Counted from the stretch's first letter, positions 14,805 to 28,564 are shown. The stretch is 64,000 nucleotides of DNA from Streptomyces sp. AC1-42W (GCF_003248355.1 NZ_QKWY01000001.1:2376001-2440000), one strand, 5' to 3'. The notes: generated by a model not told the origin, from the sequence alone. Made by a program: numbers and translations.

Positions 14805-15494
14805 CTATAGCGGGGGCAGCGCCGGAAGCGTTCCTCCCTCGACCGTCAGGGCCGCGCCGTCGCGCCGGCCGCTGAGCCATCCCAGCAGGTCGGCCGCCGT
14901 GCCCCGGACCCCCACGGGGCCGCCCTCCGCGCCGCCGCCGGTCGTCCACGTACGCCCGGTGGCGTCCACCAGCGCGGTCGACACGACCTCCGGGTGCCCG
15001 GCGAACCGCTCGGCCAGGAAGTCGATCTCCCGTGCGGTGAACTCCTCCGGCAGGTCCTCCAGCTCGTAGCCGATGTCCAGGTCGACGTGGTGCAGCTCCA
15101 CCTCCACGCGGCGCCGGAAGGGCAGCCGGGAGGCCGTGTCCGTGACGCCGCCACGCAGGGTCACCGTGCGCGACCAGTCCGCCGGGACGGCCGCGGCCTC
15201 GGTGACCCGGGCCGCGCTCGCGACCAGGTCGGCCTGCTGCTCCGCCGGCGGCCGGACGGCGTCCCGCTCGATGTCGCGGTCGCGGGTTTCGCTGTCTGCG
15301 TACATCGGCCGGCCCTGGAGAACGTTTACGAGGGCGTCGGCGTTACGTGAGAGGTGCGCGACGACATGACCGCGGCTCCAGCCCGGCAGCCGCGACGGTC
15401 CGGCCAGCGCCGCGTCGTCCAGTTTCTCCGTGGCGCTCAGCAGCCGATCGGTCGCTTCCCGCAGTGCTTCCAGGTCGTGCGCATGATCCGTCAT
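14805..15494 (-). CDS. Maleylpyruvate isomerase-family (mycothiol-dependent DinB-like) protein
   Basis: 229 residues from ATG 15494. The N-terminal four-helix bundle shows LPGWSRGHVVAHLSRNADAL, whose histidine fits the first metal ligand of the family, and ELHHVDLDIGY supplies two more (residues about 130-145). A C-terminal SCP2-like part follows (ADLLGWLSGR). Family members are zinc-dependent mycothiol S-transferases or isomerases. Pairing with an MBL hydrolase suggests a mycothiol detoxification step. The promoter lies in the 176 bases shared with divergent uvrA. Confidence 0.85.
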   Translation of the reverse strand: MTDHAHDLEALREATDRLLSATEKLDDAALAGPSRLPGWSRGHVVAHLSRNADALVNVLQGRPMYADSETRDRDIERDAVRPPAEQQADLVASAARVTEAAAVPADWSRTVTLRGGVTDTASRLPFRRRVEVELHHVDLDIGYELEDLPEEFTAREIDFLAERFAGHPEVVSTALVDATGRTWTTGGGAEGGPVGVRGTAADLLGWLSGRRDGAALTVEGGTLPALPPL

Positions 15495-15670
15495 GGGGCC
15501 GAGCCTAGCCGCGTCCACTCGATCGGGTGAAGGAGTTCTCAGCCGTCCGCAATTCGAATGTGCGTGCTATACGCTCGGAGTCGAAAGCTCCGTACACCGC
15601 TGTGGCGCCCCCCATAACCTGGGCCAGGGGCTCAGTTCCCCCGCTTCTCTCCAGAAAGGTTCGGACCGGC

Positions 15671-18679
<3,009 letters not shown>

Positions 18680-18692
18680 CACCCGGACGCGA

Positions 18693-18731
18693 GCGGCGGG
18701 GCGGCACCCACGAGGGCCGCCGCCCCGCCGC
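18693..18731 (+). terminator. uvrA terminator hairpin
   Basis: GCGGCGGGGCGGC (18693-18705) pairs perfectly with GCCGCCCCGCCGC (18719-18731), 13 bp with a 13-base loop, 14 bases after the uvrA stop. Confidence 0.75.
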
Positions 18732-18895
18732 GTTCCCGCCACTGACCAGCCACGACCCGGCCGGACCGGCCCGCGCGCGGAGCCGTCCGTCTCCGCCGGT
18801 ATCGTCGGTTACGTCACCGATGCCGCCGCCGCCCCCGGGCAGCCCCGGCACGGCATTGAGCTCTGCCCCCTGACGCCTCGACCCGTGGAGACCGC

Positions 18896-19324
18896 ATGTC
18901 CGGCCAGCCCGCCGCCCGCCGTACCGTGCTGAAGGGCGCCGCTCTCGCGGGCGTCGCCGGGCTGGGAGCCGCCGCCTGCTCGACCGACTCCAAGCTCGGC
19001 CACGCCCAGACGCCGACCCCCACCGCCCCCGTCGAACTCGGCGCGCCCGACGAGATCCCGGTCGGCCAGTCCAAGCTCTACCGCGAGCAGCGCGTGATCG
19101 TCAGCTGCCCGGCCAAGGGCGAGTTCAAGGCGTTCAGCGCCCAGTGCACCCACGCCGGCTGCCTGCTCGACCGGGTCGAGAAGAACGAGGGCCACTGCCC
19201 CTGCCACGGCAGCCTCTTCGACACCACGACCGGCAAGGCCACGCAGGGCCCGGCGACCGTGCCGCTGCCGTCCGTCCCGGTCCGCGTCGAGGGCGGAAAG
19301 CTGATCGCCGGCCCCAAGGCGTGA
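18896..19324 (+). CDS. Tat-exported Rieske [2Fe-2S] lipoprotein
   Basis: 142 residues from ATG 18896 (GTGGAGA upstream). Twin arginines at 8-9 (ARRTVLKGAAL), a hydrophobic stretch and a lipobox-like GAAAC with C28 predict Tat export and lipid anchoring. The mature part is one Rieske domain with CTHAGC and CPCHGSLFD, supplying the two Cys and two His ligands. It is too small to be the bc1 Rieske subunit. It probably carries electrons outside the membrane; the partner is unknown and no oxidase gene is adjacent. Confidence 0.88.
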   Translation: MSGQPAARRTVLKGAALAGVAGLGAAACSTDSKLGHAQTPTPTAPVELGAPDEIPVGQSKLYREQRVIVSCPAKGEFKAFSAQCTHAGCLLDRVEKNEGHCPCHGSLFDTTTGKATQGPATVPLPSVPVRVEGGKLIAGPKA

Positions 19325-19354
19325 CCCGGCCGTAGGGGATTTGTCAGACACCCC

Positions 19355-20281
19355 CTAGTCCCAGTCCCAGTCGATCCCCACCACCCCCGGCCGCACCCCC
19401 GGCTCCACCAGATGCACGGTCCGGTGCCGGCCGGTCAGCGTGAGGTCGGCCCGCGCGGCGCGGGGCGCGCCCGCCGACGCCTGGGCGAAGCTGCGGCACC
19501 GCACCGGCAGCGCCTCCTCGTCGAACCCGACCTGGAGCACGTACTGCCCGCCCCCGAAGGTGAAGCCGCGCATGTACTCGCCGCAGGGGCCGCCCGTGCC
19601 GTCCTCGAAGCCGTAGCCGAGCAGATACGTCTCGCCCGCCCGCAGCCGGGTGTCGAACAGCAGCTCCGCGACCAGCACCCCCGTCTCCCGGTCCCAGCGG
19701 ACCCGGCCCGTGCGGCAGTTCTCCCGCGCGTGCACCACGACCCGCGCCGGATCGCAGCCGGGATCGCCCACGTACACCGCGAGATAGCGGTCCACGCCGT
19801 CCCGGTGCGCGCGCACCACGTGCTGGGAGTCGCGGAGCAGCATCCGGCGCCCCGGCCCGATCCGCACCCGCTCCTGGTGGCCCACCGTGTGCAGCCCGCC
19901 GTCGGCCGGCGACTCCATCGCCGTCAGCAGCCGCTCCACCGCCCCGGACGCCTCCACCAGGGAGCGGTACGAACGGGCCGGCGGCCGGTCGGAGTCCGGG
20001 CGGGCCTCCCCGGTGTCCAGCAGCCCGAGCAGTGAGTTCACCGGCAGCCCCAGGACCTCCTCCAGGGCCTTCACGGCCCGCAGCGACTCCGGGCGCTGCG
20101 GACGCCGGGCACCCTGCTGCCAGTAGCTCAGGCTGGTCACGCCGACGGTGATCCCCCGATGCGCCAGATGATGCCGGACCCGCTGGAGCGGCAGTCCGCG
20201 CACCGACAGCGCGGTGCGCAGCGCCAGATGGAACGGTCCGGTGTGCAGCACCTGCGCCAGTTCGGCCTCGGTGTGCCGCAT
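19355..20281 (-). CDS. XRE-family transcriptional regulator
   Basis: 308 residues from ATG 20281, chosen because CTGGAGGA stands just upstream. The N-terminus carries an HTH (about 15-70: ALRTALSVRGLPLQRVRHHL, ITVGVTSLSYWQQGARRPQR). The long C-terminal part (VRIGPGRRMLLRDSQHVVRA, then CDPARVVVHARENCRTGRV and FDTRLRAGETYLLGYGF) looks like a beta-rich sensory domain. It is divergent from a secreted protease pair, and the space between carries repeated GTGAAC/GTTCAC boxes, so it probably regulates itself and the protease. Ligand unknown. Confidence 0.75.
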   Translation of the reverse strand: MRHTEAELAQVLHTGPFHLALRTALSVRGLPLQRVRHHLAHRGITVGVTSLSYWQQGARRPQRPESLRAVKALEEVLGLPVNSLLGLLDTGEARPDSDRPPARSYRSLVEASGAVERLLTAMESPADGGLHTVGHQERVRIGPGRRMLLRDSQHVVRAHRDGVDRYLAVYVGDPGCDPARVVVHARENCRTGRVRWDRETGVLVAELLFDTRLRAGETYLLGYGFEDGTGGPCGEYMRGFTFGGGQYVLQVGFDEEALPVRCRSFAQASAGAPRAARADLTLTGRHRTVHLVEPGVRPGVVGIDWDWD

Positions 20282-20292
20282 GGGTCCTCCAG

Positions 20293-20403
20293 GTGAACGT
20301 TCACGCCGTCCGGGCACGGGGCCCGGCGGCGGGTGCCGGTCCGCAGGTGGTCGGGGGCGCGCGTTCACACCGGGGCCCCTGGCGTTCACACCGCGGTGTT
20401 CAC
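20293..20403. promoter_or_regulatory. Cluster of GTTCAC/GTGAAC boxes (candidate operator)
   Basis: A perfect palindrome GTGAACGTTCAC lies at 20293-20304, right before the regulator's ribosome site. Three more GTTCAC boxes stand at 20363, 20384 (both GTTCACACCG, 21 bases apart) and 20398, just upstream of the protease -35. The spacing of two helical turns suggests cooperative binding by the XRE regulator; PhoP-type boxes have a related GTTCA core and are the alternative. Confidence 0.55.
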
Positions 20404-20418
20404 CCGCATTCAAGCGTG

Positions 20419-20447
20419 TTGACCCGTCCCCGACAACGGTTGATGCT
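20419..20447 (+). promoter_or_regulatory. Candidate promoter of the secreted protease operon
   Basis: TTGACC (20419-20424), a 17-base spacer and GATGCT (20442-20447) resemble a housekeeping promoter, about 50 bases before the protease start and directly after the GTTCAC boxes. Confidence 0.45.
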
Positions 20448-20507
20448 CCTTCACAGCGTCCGGACGCGCTCCTTCGAACCCCCACCCCCCGCTCTGGGAG
20501 GAACGCC

Positions 20508-21173
20508 ATGCGTCACCCGAGAAACCGGTCGGTCCGGTGGTCGGTGACGGCCGCGCTCGCCGCCGCGCTGCTCACCGCACCCACGGCGACCGCCACCGCC
20601 GCCGACCAGCCCCGCACCGCCACCGCAGTGGTCCAGGGCCACACCGCCGCCGCCCCCGCGGCCCCGGAACTCACCACCACCGCCGCCCTCGCCTCCACCC
20701 GGCGGCTCAACATCACGATGCAGGCGCAGCAGAAGTCCAACTGGTGCTGGGCCGCCTCCGGCAACACCATCGCCACCTGGTACGGCCGCAACTACAGCCA
20801 GAACCAGTTCTGCAACGCCGCCTTCGGCCGAGCCCAGGGCTACGAGTGCCCCAACTCGCAGGCCACCCTCGGCGACGTCCAGAACGGCCTGTACTGGGCC
20901 GGCATCTACCCCGGCTCGTACGTCAACGGCTGGCTGCGCTACTCGACCGTGCAGTCCGAGATAGCCAACGGCCGCCCGGTGGAGACCCGCATCCAGTGGT
21001 CCTCCGGCGGCGGCCACATGCACGTCCTGTACGGCTACGACGACGCCAACAGCCTCGTCTACTGGGGCGACCCCTGGCCCTCCAGCAACCGCTACAACTG
21101 GGCCTCGCACGCCTGGTACGTGAACAACGCCCAGTTCTCCTGGACCCACTCGCTCTACCGGATCGGGGCGTGA
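20508..21173 (+). CDS. Secreted papain-like cysteine protease (C70-like)
   Basis: 221 residues from ATG 20508 (GGGAGGA upstream). A Sec signal peptide (RNRSVRWSVTAALAAALLTA) is followed by an alanine-rich propeptide of about 35 residues. The catalytic core has QQKSNWCWAAS with C80, a histidine in GGGHMHVLYGYDD (H170 or H172) and a downstream aspartate in YWGDPW. This is the pattern of AvrRpt2/C70-type papain-like proteases. Three further cysteines could form disulfides. It is followed after four bases by a membrane-anchored partner gene, so the two are one operon. Confidence 0.82.
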   Translation: MRHPRNRSVRWSVTAALAAALLTAPTATATAADQPRTATAVVQGHTAAAPAAPELTTTAALASTRRLNITMQAQQKSNWCWAASGNTIATWYGRNYSQNQFCNAAFGRAQGYECPNSQATLGDVQNGLYWAGIYPGSYVNGWLRYSTVQSEIANGRPVETRIQWSSGGGHMHVLYGYDDANSLVYWGDPWPSSNRYNWASHAWYVNNAQFSWTHSLYRIGA

Positions 21174-21177
21174 CGGC

Positions 21178-22056
21178 ATGACCTCCTCCACCCGTACCCC
21201 CGCCCGCACCCCCGTCCGCAGCGCCGCCGCGGCCCTCGCCGCCGCCGGAGTGCTGGCCGGCGCGGCCCTCCTCACCTCCGCCCCGCAGGCCGCTGCCGCC
21301 GACGGACCCTCGGCCGGCCCCGCCGCCCTGGCCGCCGCCCACGAGGCGGCCACCGACGCGACGACCCTGGACACCCTGTCCCGGTTCTTCGCCCGCGAGG
21401 GCGCCGTCAGGGCGGAGGCCGCCGCACCCCGTATCACGGGCGCAGCCGTCCCCGTACGCACCCTGTCCGCGCGGTTCGTCGCGGGAGAGCCGGGCGCCCC
21501 CGTCGCCTCCCTGGAATACCTGGCCAGCACGGCCGTGTCCTCGGACGGGCAGAAGGCGTCCCTGTGGACGCTGCCCGAGCCGGGCGCGGACGGCGACTGG
21601 CAGGTGGTGAACATCGCCACCGGCGACGACGAGGCACGCTACGCCGCCGCCGGCGCCCGCAAACTGCCCGGCGGCATCGTCTTCCACGAACCGCAGATCA
21701 ACGCCTGGTACGTGCAGAAGGGCAACCGGGTCCTCCCGCTCGACCAGGACGCCGTCCGGGCCGTCGGCAAGAAGGGCACCACCCTGTCCGCCTACCGCAG
21801 CCGGGTCCACGCCGCCTACGCCGACAAGCTGCCCGGCTCCGCCTACGCCCGCAAGGGCGAGGCCGGCGGATACGGACCCGCCGCCCCGAAGCCCGCCGAG
21901 CGGGAGCGGTCCGGCCGGGCCATCGCGGACACCGCGAGCACCGCGGACACCGCGCTGACCGCCGGGTCCACCGCGGCCGCCGGGGGAGCCCTCGCCGTAC
22001 TCGCCCTGTGCGGCGCCACGGCCCTGCGGCTGCGCGGCCGCCGCCGGACGGGGTGA
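21178..22056 (+). CDS. Exported, membrane-anchored partner of the protease
   Basis: 292 residues from ATG 21178, four bases after the protease stop. An N-terminal signal peptide (AAAALAAAGVLAGAALL) leads to a soluble domain containing SLWTLPEPGADGDWQVVNIA and FHEPQINAWYVQKGNRVLPL. A C-terminal membrane helix (AGGALAVLALCGATALRL) and RGRRR tail follow, so it is anchored with its bulk outside the cell. I do not recognise the family. Tight coupling suggests it helps fold, localise or inhibit the protease, or is its substrate. Confidence 0.7.
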   Translation: MTSSTRTPARTPVRSAAAALAAAGVLAGAALLTSAPQAAAADGPSAGPAALAAAHEAATDATTLDTLSRFFAREGAVRAEAAAPRITGAAVPVRTLSARFVAGEPGAPVASLEYLASTAVSSDGQKASLWTLPEPGADGDWQVVNIATGDDEARYAAAGARKLPGGIVFHEPQINAWYVQKGNRVLPLDQDAVRAVGKKGTTLSAYRSRVHAAYADKLPGSAYARKGEAGGYGPAAPKPAERERSGRAIADTASTADTALTAGSTAAAGGALAVLALCGATALRLRGRRRTG

Positions 22057-22075
22057 CCCCGCCCCGCCCCTGACC

Positions 22076-22114
22076 CCGCGCTCCGGGACGGGCGATCCCC
22101 GCCCCGGAGCGCGG
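22076..22114 (+). terminator. Hairpin terminator before uvrC
   Basis: CCGCGCTCCGGG (22076-22087) pairs perfectly with CCCGGAGCGCGG (22103-22114). A small inner CGGG/CCCG stem extends it. It separates the protease operon from the uvrC operon. Confidence 0.75.
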
Positions 22115-22164
22115 CCGACCGCGCCCACCCCGTACTGTCACCGCCCGCAAGTAGGGTGGTGGGC

Positions 22165-24210
22165 ATGGCAGACCCCTCCAGCTACCGCCCCAAGCCGGGA
22201 CAGATCCCCGACTCCCCGGGGGTCTACAAATTCCGCGACGAACACCGCCGGGTGATCTACGTCGGGAAGGCCAAGAGCCTGCGCCAGCGCCTGGCCAACT
22301 ACTTCCAGGACCTCTCCGGCCTCCACCCGCGCACCCGCACGATGGTGACCACGGCCGCCTCCGTGGAATGGACCGTCGTCGCCACCGAGGTCGAGGCGCT
22401 CCAGCTGGAGTACTCCTGGATCAAGGAGTACGACCCCCGGTTCAACGTCAAGTACCGGGACGACAAGAGCTACCCCTACCTGGCGGTCACGCTGAACGAG
22501 GAGTTCCCCCGCGTCCAGGTGATGCGCGGCGCCAAGAAGAAGGGCGTGCGCTACTTCGGCCCCTACGGGCACGCCTGGGCGATCCGCGAGACGGTCGACC
22601 TGATGCTCCGCGTCTTCCCCGTCCGCACCTGCTCCGCCGGCGTCTTCAAGAACGCCGCCCGCACCGGCCGGCCCTGCCTCCTCGGCTACATCGGCAAGTG
22701 CGCGGCCCCCTGCGTCGGCCGCGTCACCCCCGAGGAGCACCGCGAACTGGCCGACGACTTCTGCGACTTCATGGCCGGCCGCACCGGCACCTACATCCGC
22801 CGCCTGGAGAAGGACATGATGGCGGCGGCCGAGGAGATGGAGTACGAACGGGCCGCCCGGCTCCGCGACGACGTCGAGGCGCTCAAGCGCGCCATGGAGA
22901 AGAGCGCCGTCGTCCTCGCCGACGCCACCGACGCCGACCTGATCGCGGTCGCCGAGGACGAGCTGGAGGCCGCCGTCCAGATCTTCCACGTCCGGGGCGG
23001 CCGGGTGCGCGGCCAGCGCGGCTGGGTCACCGACAAGGTGGAGAACGTGGACACCTCCGGCCTCGTGGAACACGCCCTCCAGCAGCTGTACGGCGAGGAG
23101 AGCGGCGACGCCGTCCCCAAGGAGGTCCTGGTCCCGGCCCTTCCCGAGGACCCGGCGGCGGTCTCCCAGTGGCTCGCCGGCCGGCGCGGCTCCCAGGTCA
23201 GCCTGCGCGTCCCGCAGCGCGGCGACAAGAAGGACCTGATGGTCACCGTCCAGCGCAACGCCCAGCAGGCCCTCGGACTCCACAAGACCAAGCGCGCCTC
23301 CGACCTCACCACCCGCTCGCGGGCCCTGGAGGAGATCGCCGGGGCCCTGGACCTGGACACCGCCCCGCTGCGCATCGAGTGCTACGACATCTCCCACCTC
23401 CAGGGCGACGACGTCGTGGCCTCCATGGTCGTCTTCGAGGACGGCCTCGCCCGCAAGGGGGAGTACCGCCGCTTCCAGATCAAGGGCTTCGAGGGCCAGG
23501 ACGACGTCCGCTCGATGCACGAGGTGATCAGCCGCCGCTTCCGCCGCTACCTCCAGGAGAAGGAGCGCACGGGGGAGTGGGAGGAGGCCGCCGCCGAGGG
23601 CCCGGCCCCCACCGGCCCCGTACCGGCCCCGGACGGCGCGGACGGGAGCGCCCCGGCCGCCGACGGGTCCCGCGAGGACGACGGACGCCCCAAGCGCTTC
23701 GCGTACCCGCCGCAGCTCCTCGTCGTGGACGGCGGGCAGCCGCAGGTCGCCGCGGCCAAGCGGGCCCTGGACGAGCTGGGCATCGACGACATCGCCGTCT
23801 GCGGCCTCGCCAAGCGCCTGGAGGAGGTCTGGCTGCCCGATGACGACGACCCGGTGGTCCTGCCCCGCTCCAGCGAGGGCCTCTACCTCCTCCAGCGCAT
23901 CCGCGACGAGGCCCACCGCTTCGCCATCACCTACCAGCGCGCCAAGCGGGCCAAGCGCATCCGCTCCAGCCCGCTGGACGCCGTCCCCGGCCTGGGAGAG
24001 ACCCGGAAACAGGCCCTCATCAAGCATTTCGGCTCCGTCAAGAAGCTGCGGCAGGCGACAATCGACGACATCTGCGAGGTCCCCGGCATAGGCCGCAGGA
24101 CCGCGGAATCCGTGGCCGTCGCCCTGGCTGCGGCCGCCCCGGCCGCACCCGCCGTGAACACGGCCACAGGAGAGATCATGGAAGAGGACGACGGGGGCAC
24201 GACGACATGA
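22165..24210 (+). CDS. uvrC: Excinuclease ABC subunit C
   Basis: 681 residues from ATG 22165; two GTG codons just upstream are in frame, but the family start fits the ATG. UvrC makes both incisions in nucleotide excision repair. The GIY-YIG nuclease is at 10-90 ([22 protein letters not shown]), the UVR domain at about 205-240, the RNase H-like nuclease around [17 protein letters not shown], and tandem HhH motifs at the end. An acidic, proline-rich insertion of about 35 residues (near 475-510) interrupts the nuclease domain, as in other Streptomyces. The stop overlaps rapZ as ATGA. Confidence 0.97.
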   Translation: MADPSSYRPKPGQIPDSPGVYKFRDEHRRVIYVGKAKSLRQRLANYFQDLSGLHPRTRTMVTTAASVEWTVVATEVEALQLEYSWIKEYDPRFNVKYRDDKSYPYLAVTLNEEFPRVQVMRGAKKKGVRYFGPYGHAWAIRETVDLMLRVFPVRTCSAGVFKNAARTGRPCLLGYIGKCAAPCVGRVTPEEHRELADDFCDFMAGRTGTYIRRLEKDMMAAAEEMEYERAARLRDDVEALKRAMEKSAVVLADATDADLIAVAEDELEAAVQIFHVRGGRVRGQRGWVTDKVENVDTSGLVEHALQQLYGEESGDAVPKEVLVPALPEDPAAVSQWLAGRRGSQVSLRVPQRGDKKDLMVTVQRNAQQALGLHKTKRASDLTTRSRALEEIAGALDLDTAPLRIECYDISHLQGDDVVASMVVFEDGLARKGEYRRFQIKGFEGQDDVRSMHEVISRRFRRYLQEKERTGEWEEAAAEGPAPTGPVPAPDGADGSAPAADGSREDDGRPKRFAYPPQLLVVDGGQPQVAAAKRALDELGIDDIAVCGLAKRLEEVWLPDDDDPVVLPRSSEGLYLLQRIRDEAHRFAITYQRAKRAKRIRSSPLDAVPGLGETRKQALIKHFGSVKKLRQATIDDICEVPGIGRRTAESVAVALAAAAPAAPAVNTATGEIMEEDDGGTTT

Positions 24211-25172
24211 CCGACCACGCACATGAACACGGGCACGACCGCACGAACCGAGCAGACGGAGCAGCACACGTGAGTACGGGCACCCAGACCGAGACGGGCG
24301 ACACGGCCGCGGCCATCCCCGAGCTGGTGATCATCTCCGGCATGTCCGGAGCCGGGCGGAGCACCGCCGCCAAGTGTCTGGAGGACCTCGGCTGGTTCGT
24401 CGTCGACAACCTGCCGCCCGCGCTGATCCCCACCATGGTGGAGCTCGGCGCCCGCTCCCAGGGCAACGTGGCCCGGATCGCCGTCGTCGTCGACGTACGC
24501 GGCCGCCGCTTCTTCGACAACCTGCGCGAGTCCCTCGCCGACCTGGAGGCCAAGGGCGTCACCCGCCGGGTGGTCTTCCTGGAGTCCTCCGACGACGCCC
24601 TGGTCCGCCGCTTCGAGTCGGTCCGCCGCCCGCACCCCCTCCAGGGCGACGGCCGCATCGTGGACGGCATCGCCGCCGAGCGCGACCTGCTGCGCGAGCT
24701 GCGCGGCGACGCCGACCTGGTCATCGACACCTCCAGCCTCAACGTCCACGAACTGCGCGCCAAGATGGACGCCCAGTTCGCCGGCGACGAGGAGCCCGAG
24801 CTGCGCGCCACGGTGATGTCGTTCGGCTTCAAGTACGGTCTGCCCGTCGACGCCGACCTGGTGGTCGACTGCCGCTTCCTGCCCAACCCGCACTGGGTGC
24901 CGGAGCTGCGCCCCTTCACCGGGCTCAACGAGGAGGTCTCCTCGTACGTCTTCGACCAGCCGGGCGCCAAGGAGTTCCTCAACCAGTACACGGAGCTGCT
25001 CCAGCTCGTCGCCGCCGGCTACCGCCGCGAGGGCAAGCGCTATGTGACCATCGCCGTGGGCTGCACGGGCGGCAAGCACCGCTCGGTGGCCATGTCCGAG
25101 AAGCTGGCCGCCCGGCTCGCCACGGAGGGGATCGAGACCGTGCTCGTACACAGGGACATGGGGCGCGAGTGA
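24207..25172 (+). CDS. rapZ: RapZ family nucleotide-binding protein
   Basis: 321 residues; ATG overlaps the uvrC stop. An actinobacterial His-rich extension ([11 protein letters not shown]) precedes the kinase-like domain, whose P-loop reads GMSGAGRST at 45-53, with arginine where the Walker lysine is usual. The C-terminal domain has [20 protein letters not shown] and [16 protein letters not shown]. In Escherichia coli RapZ controls glucosamine-6-phosphate synthesis through small RNAs; those RNAs are absent from actinomycetes, so the role here is open. It lies in the conserved rapZ-yvcK-whiA order. Compare the stand-alone domain at 6306-6698. Confidence 0.93.
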   Translation: MTDHAHEHGHDRTNRADGAAHVSTGTQTETGDTAAAIPELVIISGMSGAGRSTAAKCLEDLGWFVVDNLPPALIPTMVELGARSQGNVARIAVVVDVRGRRFFDNLRESLADLEAKGVTRRVVFLESSDDALVRRFESVRRPHPLQGDGRIVDGIAAERDLLRELRGDADLVIDTSSLNVHELRAKMDAQFAGDEEPELRATVMSFGFKYGLPVDADLVVDCRFLPNPHWVPELRPFTGLNEEVSSYVFDQPGAKEFLNQYTELLQLVAAGYRREGKRYVTIAVGCTGGKHRSVAMSEKLAARLATEGIETVLVHRDMGRE

Positions 25173-26203
25173 CCAGTCGCAACATGCGTCTGCGCCGGCT
25201 GCGCAGGGGAGTCCCCTCGCCGCTCGGCCGCAAGCGGGGCGCCCAGCCCAAGGTCGTCGCCCTCGGCGGCGGCATGGGCCTGTCCGCCTCGCTCACCGCG
25301 CTGCGGCGGATCACCGGCGACCTGACCGCCGTGGTCACCGTCGCCGACGACGGCGGCTCCAGCGGCCGGCTCCGCGAGGAGCTGGGCGTGCTGCCGCCCG
25401 GCGACCTGCGCAAGGCGCTCGCCGCCCTGTGCGGCGACGACGAATGGGGCCAGACCTGGGCCCGGGTCATCCAGCACCGCTTCCAGTCCAAGGGCGACCT
25501 CCACGAGCACGCGGTCGGCAATCTGCTGATCGTCGCCCTGTGGGAGCAGCTCGGCGACCACGTCCAGGCCCTGGACCTCGTCGGCAAGCTCCTCGGCGCG
25601 CACGGCCGGGTGCTGCCCATGTCCGCCGTGCCGCTGGAGCTCCAGGCCCTTGTCAAGGGCCACGACCCGGACCGCCCGGACGACGTGGACACGGTGCGCG
25701 GCCAGGCCACCGTCGCCCTCACCCCGGGCGAGGTGCAGTCGGTGCACGTGGTCCCGGCCGACCCGCCGGCCGTCCCCGAGGCGGTCGCCGCCGTACGGGA
25801 CGCGGACTGGGTGGTCCTCGGCCCCGGCTCCTGGTTCTCCTCGGTCATCCCGCACCTGCTCGTCCCCGAACTGCTGGACGCGTTGGTCGAGACCCAGGCC
25901 CGCAAGGTCCTCTCGCTGAATCTCGCACCGCAGCCCGGCGAAACAGATGGCTTCTCACCGCAGCGTCATTTGGAGGTTTTGGGACGACACGCCCCTAAAC
26001 TCGCCCTGGACGTGGTGCTGGCCGACCAGGCCGCCGTGCCCGACCGCGAGTCCCTCGCCGACGCAGCCAAGCGGCTCGGCGCGGCGGTCGAGCTGGCGCC
26101 CGTGGCCTCACCCGACGGCGTTCCGATCCATGATCCGGAGCTGTTGGCCGCCGCGTACGACCGTATTTTTCGGATGCATGGAAGGATCGGCCCATGGCGA
26201 TGA
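25169..26203 (+). CDS. yvcK: Gluconeogenesis factor YvcK/CofD-like protein
   Basis: 344 residues from GTG 25169, which overlaps the rapZ stop as GTGA; ATG 25184 is the alternative. The glycine-rich [17 protein letters not shown] and [18 protein letters not shown], then [11 protein letters not shown] and [11 protein letters not shown], are the nucleotide-sugar-binding motifs of YvcK. In Bacillus YvcK binds UDP-sugars and is needed on gluconeogenic carbon and for cell shape; in mycobacteria CuvA acts in envelope growth. The end overlaps whiA by ten bases, so the operon is translationally coupled. Confidence 0.94.
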   Translation: MTSRNMRLRRLRRGVPSPLGRKRGAQPKVVALGGGMGLSASLTALRRITGDLTAVVTVADDGGSSGRLREELGVLPPGDLRKALAALCGDDEWGQTWARVIQHRFQSKGDLHEHAVGNLLIVALWEQLGDHVQALDLVGKLLGAHGRVLPMSAVPLELQALVKGHDPDRPDDVDTVRGQATVALTPGEVQSVHVVPADPPAVPEAVAAVRDADWVVLGPGSWFSSVIPHLLVPELLDALVETQARKVLSLNLAPQPGETDGFSPQRHLEVLGRHAPKLALDVVLADQAAVPDRESLADAAKRLGAAVELAPVASPDGVPIHDPELLAAAYDRIFRMHGRIGPWR

Positions 26204-27183
26204 CGCCCGCGGTGAAGGACGAAATCTCTCGGCTTCCCGTGACCCGGACCTGCTGCAGGAAGGCTGAGGTCTCGGCGATTCTTCGGTTCGCCGGTGGCCT
26301 TCACCTGGTGAGCGGCCGGATCGTGATCGAGGCGGAGCTGGACACCGCGATGGCGGCCCGCCGGCTCAAGCGGGACATCCTGGAGATCTTCGGGCACAGC
26401 TCGGAGCTGATCGTGATGGCCCCCGGCGGGCTGCGGCGCGGCTCGCGCTACGTCGTACGGGTGGTGGCGGGCGGCGACCAGCTGGCGCGCCAGACGGGCC
26501 TGGTCGACGGCCGGGGCCGGCCCATCCGCGGCCTCCCCCCGCAGGTGGTCTCGGGGGCCACCTGCGACGCCGAGGCCGCCTGGCGCGGCGCCTTCCTGGC
26601 GCACGGCTCGCTCACCGAGCCCGGCCGCTCCTCCTCCCTGGAGGTGACCTGCCCCGGACCGGAGGCCGCGCTCGCCCTGGTTGGCGCCGCCCGCCGGCTC
26701 TCCATCGCCGCCAAGGCGCGCGAGGTGCGCGGGGTGGACCGGGTCGTCGTCCGCGACGGGGACGCGATCGGCGCCCTGCTCACCCGGCTCGGCGCCCATG
26801 AGTCGGTGCTGGCCTGGGAGGAGCGCCGGATGCGCCGCGAGGTCCGGGCCACGGCCAACCGCCTCGCCAACTTCGACGACGCCAACCTGCGCCGCTCCGC
26901 CCGCGCCGCCGTCGCCGCGGGCGCCCGGGTGGGCCGGGCGCTGGAGATCCTGGGCGAGGAGGTCCCGGAGCACCTGGCGGCGGCCGGCCGGCTGCGCATG
27001 GAGCACAAGCAGGCGTCGCTGGAGGAGCTGGGCGCCCTCGCCGACCCGCCGCTGACCAAGGACGCCGTCGCGGGCCGCATCCGCCGGCTCCTGGCGATGG
27101 CCGACAAGCGGGCCCAGGACCTCGGCATCCCCGGCACGGAATCCACTCTCAGCGAAGAGCTGGCGGACGGCCTGGTCGGCTGA
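26194..27183 (+). CDS. whiA: Sporulation transcription factor WhiA
   Basis: 329 residues from ATG 26194. The N-terminal two-thirds is a degenerate LAGLIDADG-homing-endonuclease-like fold ([36 protein letters not shown]). The C-terminus is a helix-turn-helix ([21 protein letters not shown]). In Streptomyces WhiA works with WhiB to switch aerial hyphae to septation (known). It closes the uvrC-rapZ-yvcK-whiA operon and is followed by a strong terminator. Confidence 0.97.
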   Translation: MAMTPAVKDEISRLPVTRTCCRKAEVSAILRFAGGLHLVSGRIVIEAELDTAMAARRLKRDILEIFGHSSELIVMAPGGLRRGSRYVVRVVAGGDQLARQTGLVDGRGRPIRGLPPQVVSGATCDAEAAWRGAFLAHGSLTEPGRSSSLEVTCPGPEAALALVGAARRLSIAAKAREVRGVDRVVVRDGDAIGALLTRLGAHESVLAWEERRMRREVRATANRLANFDDANLRRSARAAVAAGARVGRALEILGEEVPEHLAAAGRLRMEHKQASLEELGALADPPLTKDAVAGRIRRLLAMADKRAQDLGIPGTESTLSEELADGLVG

Positions 27184-27283
27184 GCCGAGCCGCGGATTCG
27201 CCCCCCGCGAGGGGAACGGCCCGCCGGCCCGCGGGCGTTGACGCTGCGTAATCGCCGCAGGAAGCGGCGGAGGGCGGCCGGAG

Positions 27284-27311
27284 GCCCGTACTCCTACCGG
27301 GGAGTACGGGC
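27284..27311 (+). terminator. Terminator of the whiA operon
   Basis: GCCCGTACTCC (27284-27294) pairs perfectly with GGAGTACGGGC (27301-27311), 11 bp with a 6-base loop, followed by TTT. Confidence 0.85.
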
Positions 27312-27427
27312 TTTCCGCGTTCTTACGGCCCCGCTCGATGTCACCCCGGCGGCTCCGGAGAGGTAGGGTCGTAGGCGGTCGGGGACATCCCATACAACTC
27401 GCCGGCGTCGAAAACCGGCGTACCTAA

Positions 27428-28453
<1,026 letters not shown>

Positions 28454-28489
28454 GCACCGCCGCACCGGCAGGCATCTCGATGTGAGCAC

Positions 28490-28527
28490 GGGGCTCGAAC
28501 AGCGCGACGCTGCGCTGTTCGAGCCCC
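28490..28527 (+). terminator. 16-bp hairpin between gap and pgk
   Basis: GGGGCTCGAACAGCGC (28490-28505) pairs perfectly with GCGCTGTTCGAGCCCC (28512-28527) around a 6-base loop. No T-run. It likely reduces read-through from gap to pgk, matching the higher demand for Gap protein. Confidence 0.8.
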
Positions 28528-28564
28528 CTCGCATGCTCCCTCGCCCTCCAAGGAGTCCAGACAG

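Noticed and set aside
15541..15600. Possible damage-response (LexA or PafBC-type) promoter of uvrA
   Set aside because: A -10-like TATACG/TACGCT is present, but neither a LexA box nor a convincing spaced upstream motif could be matched.
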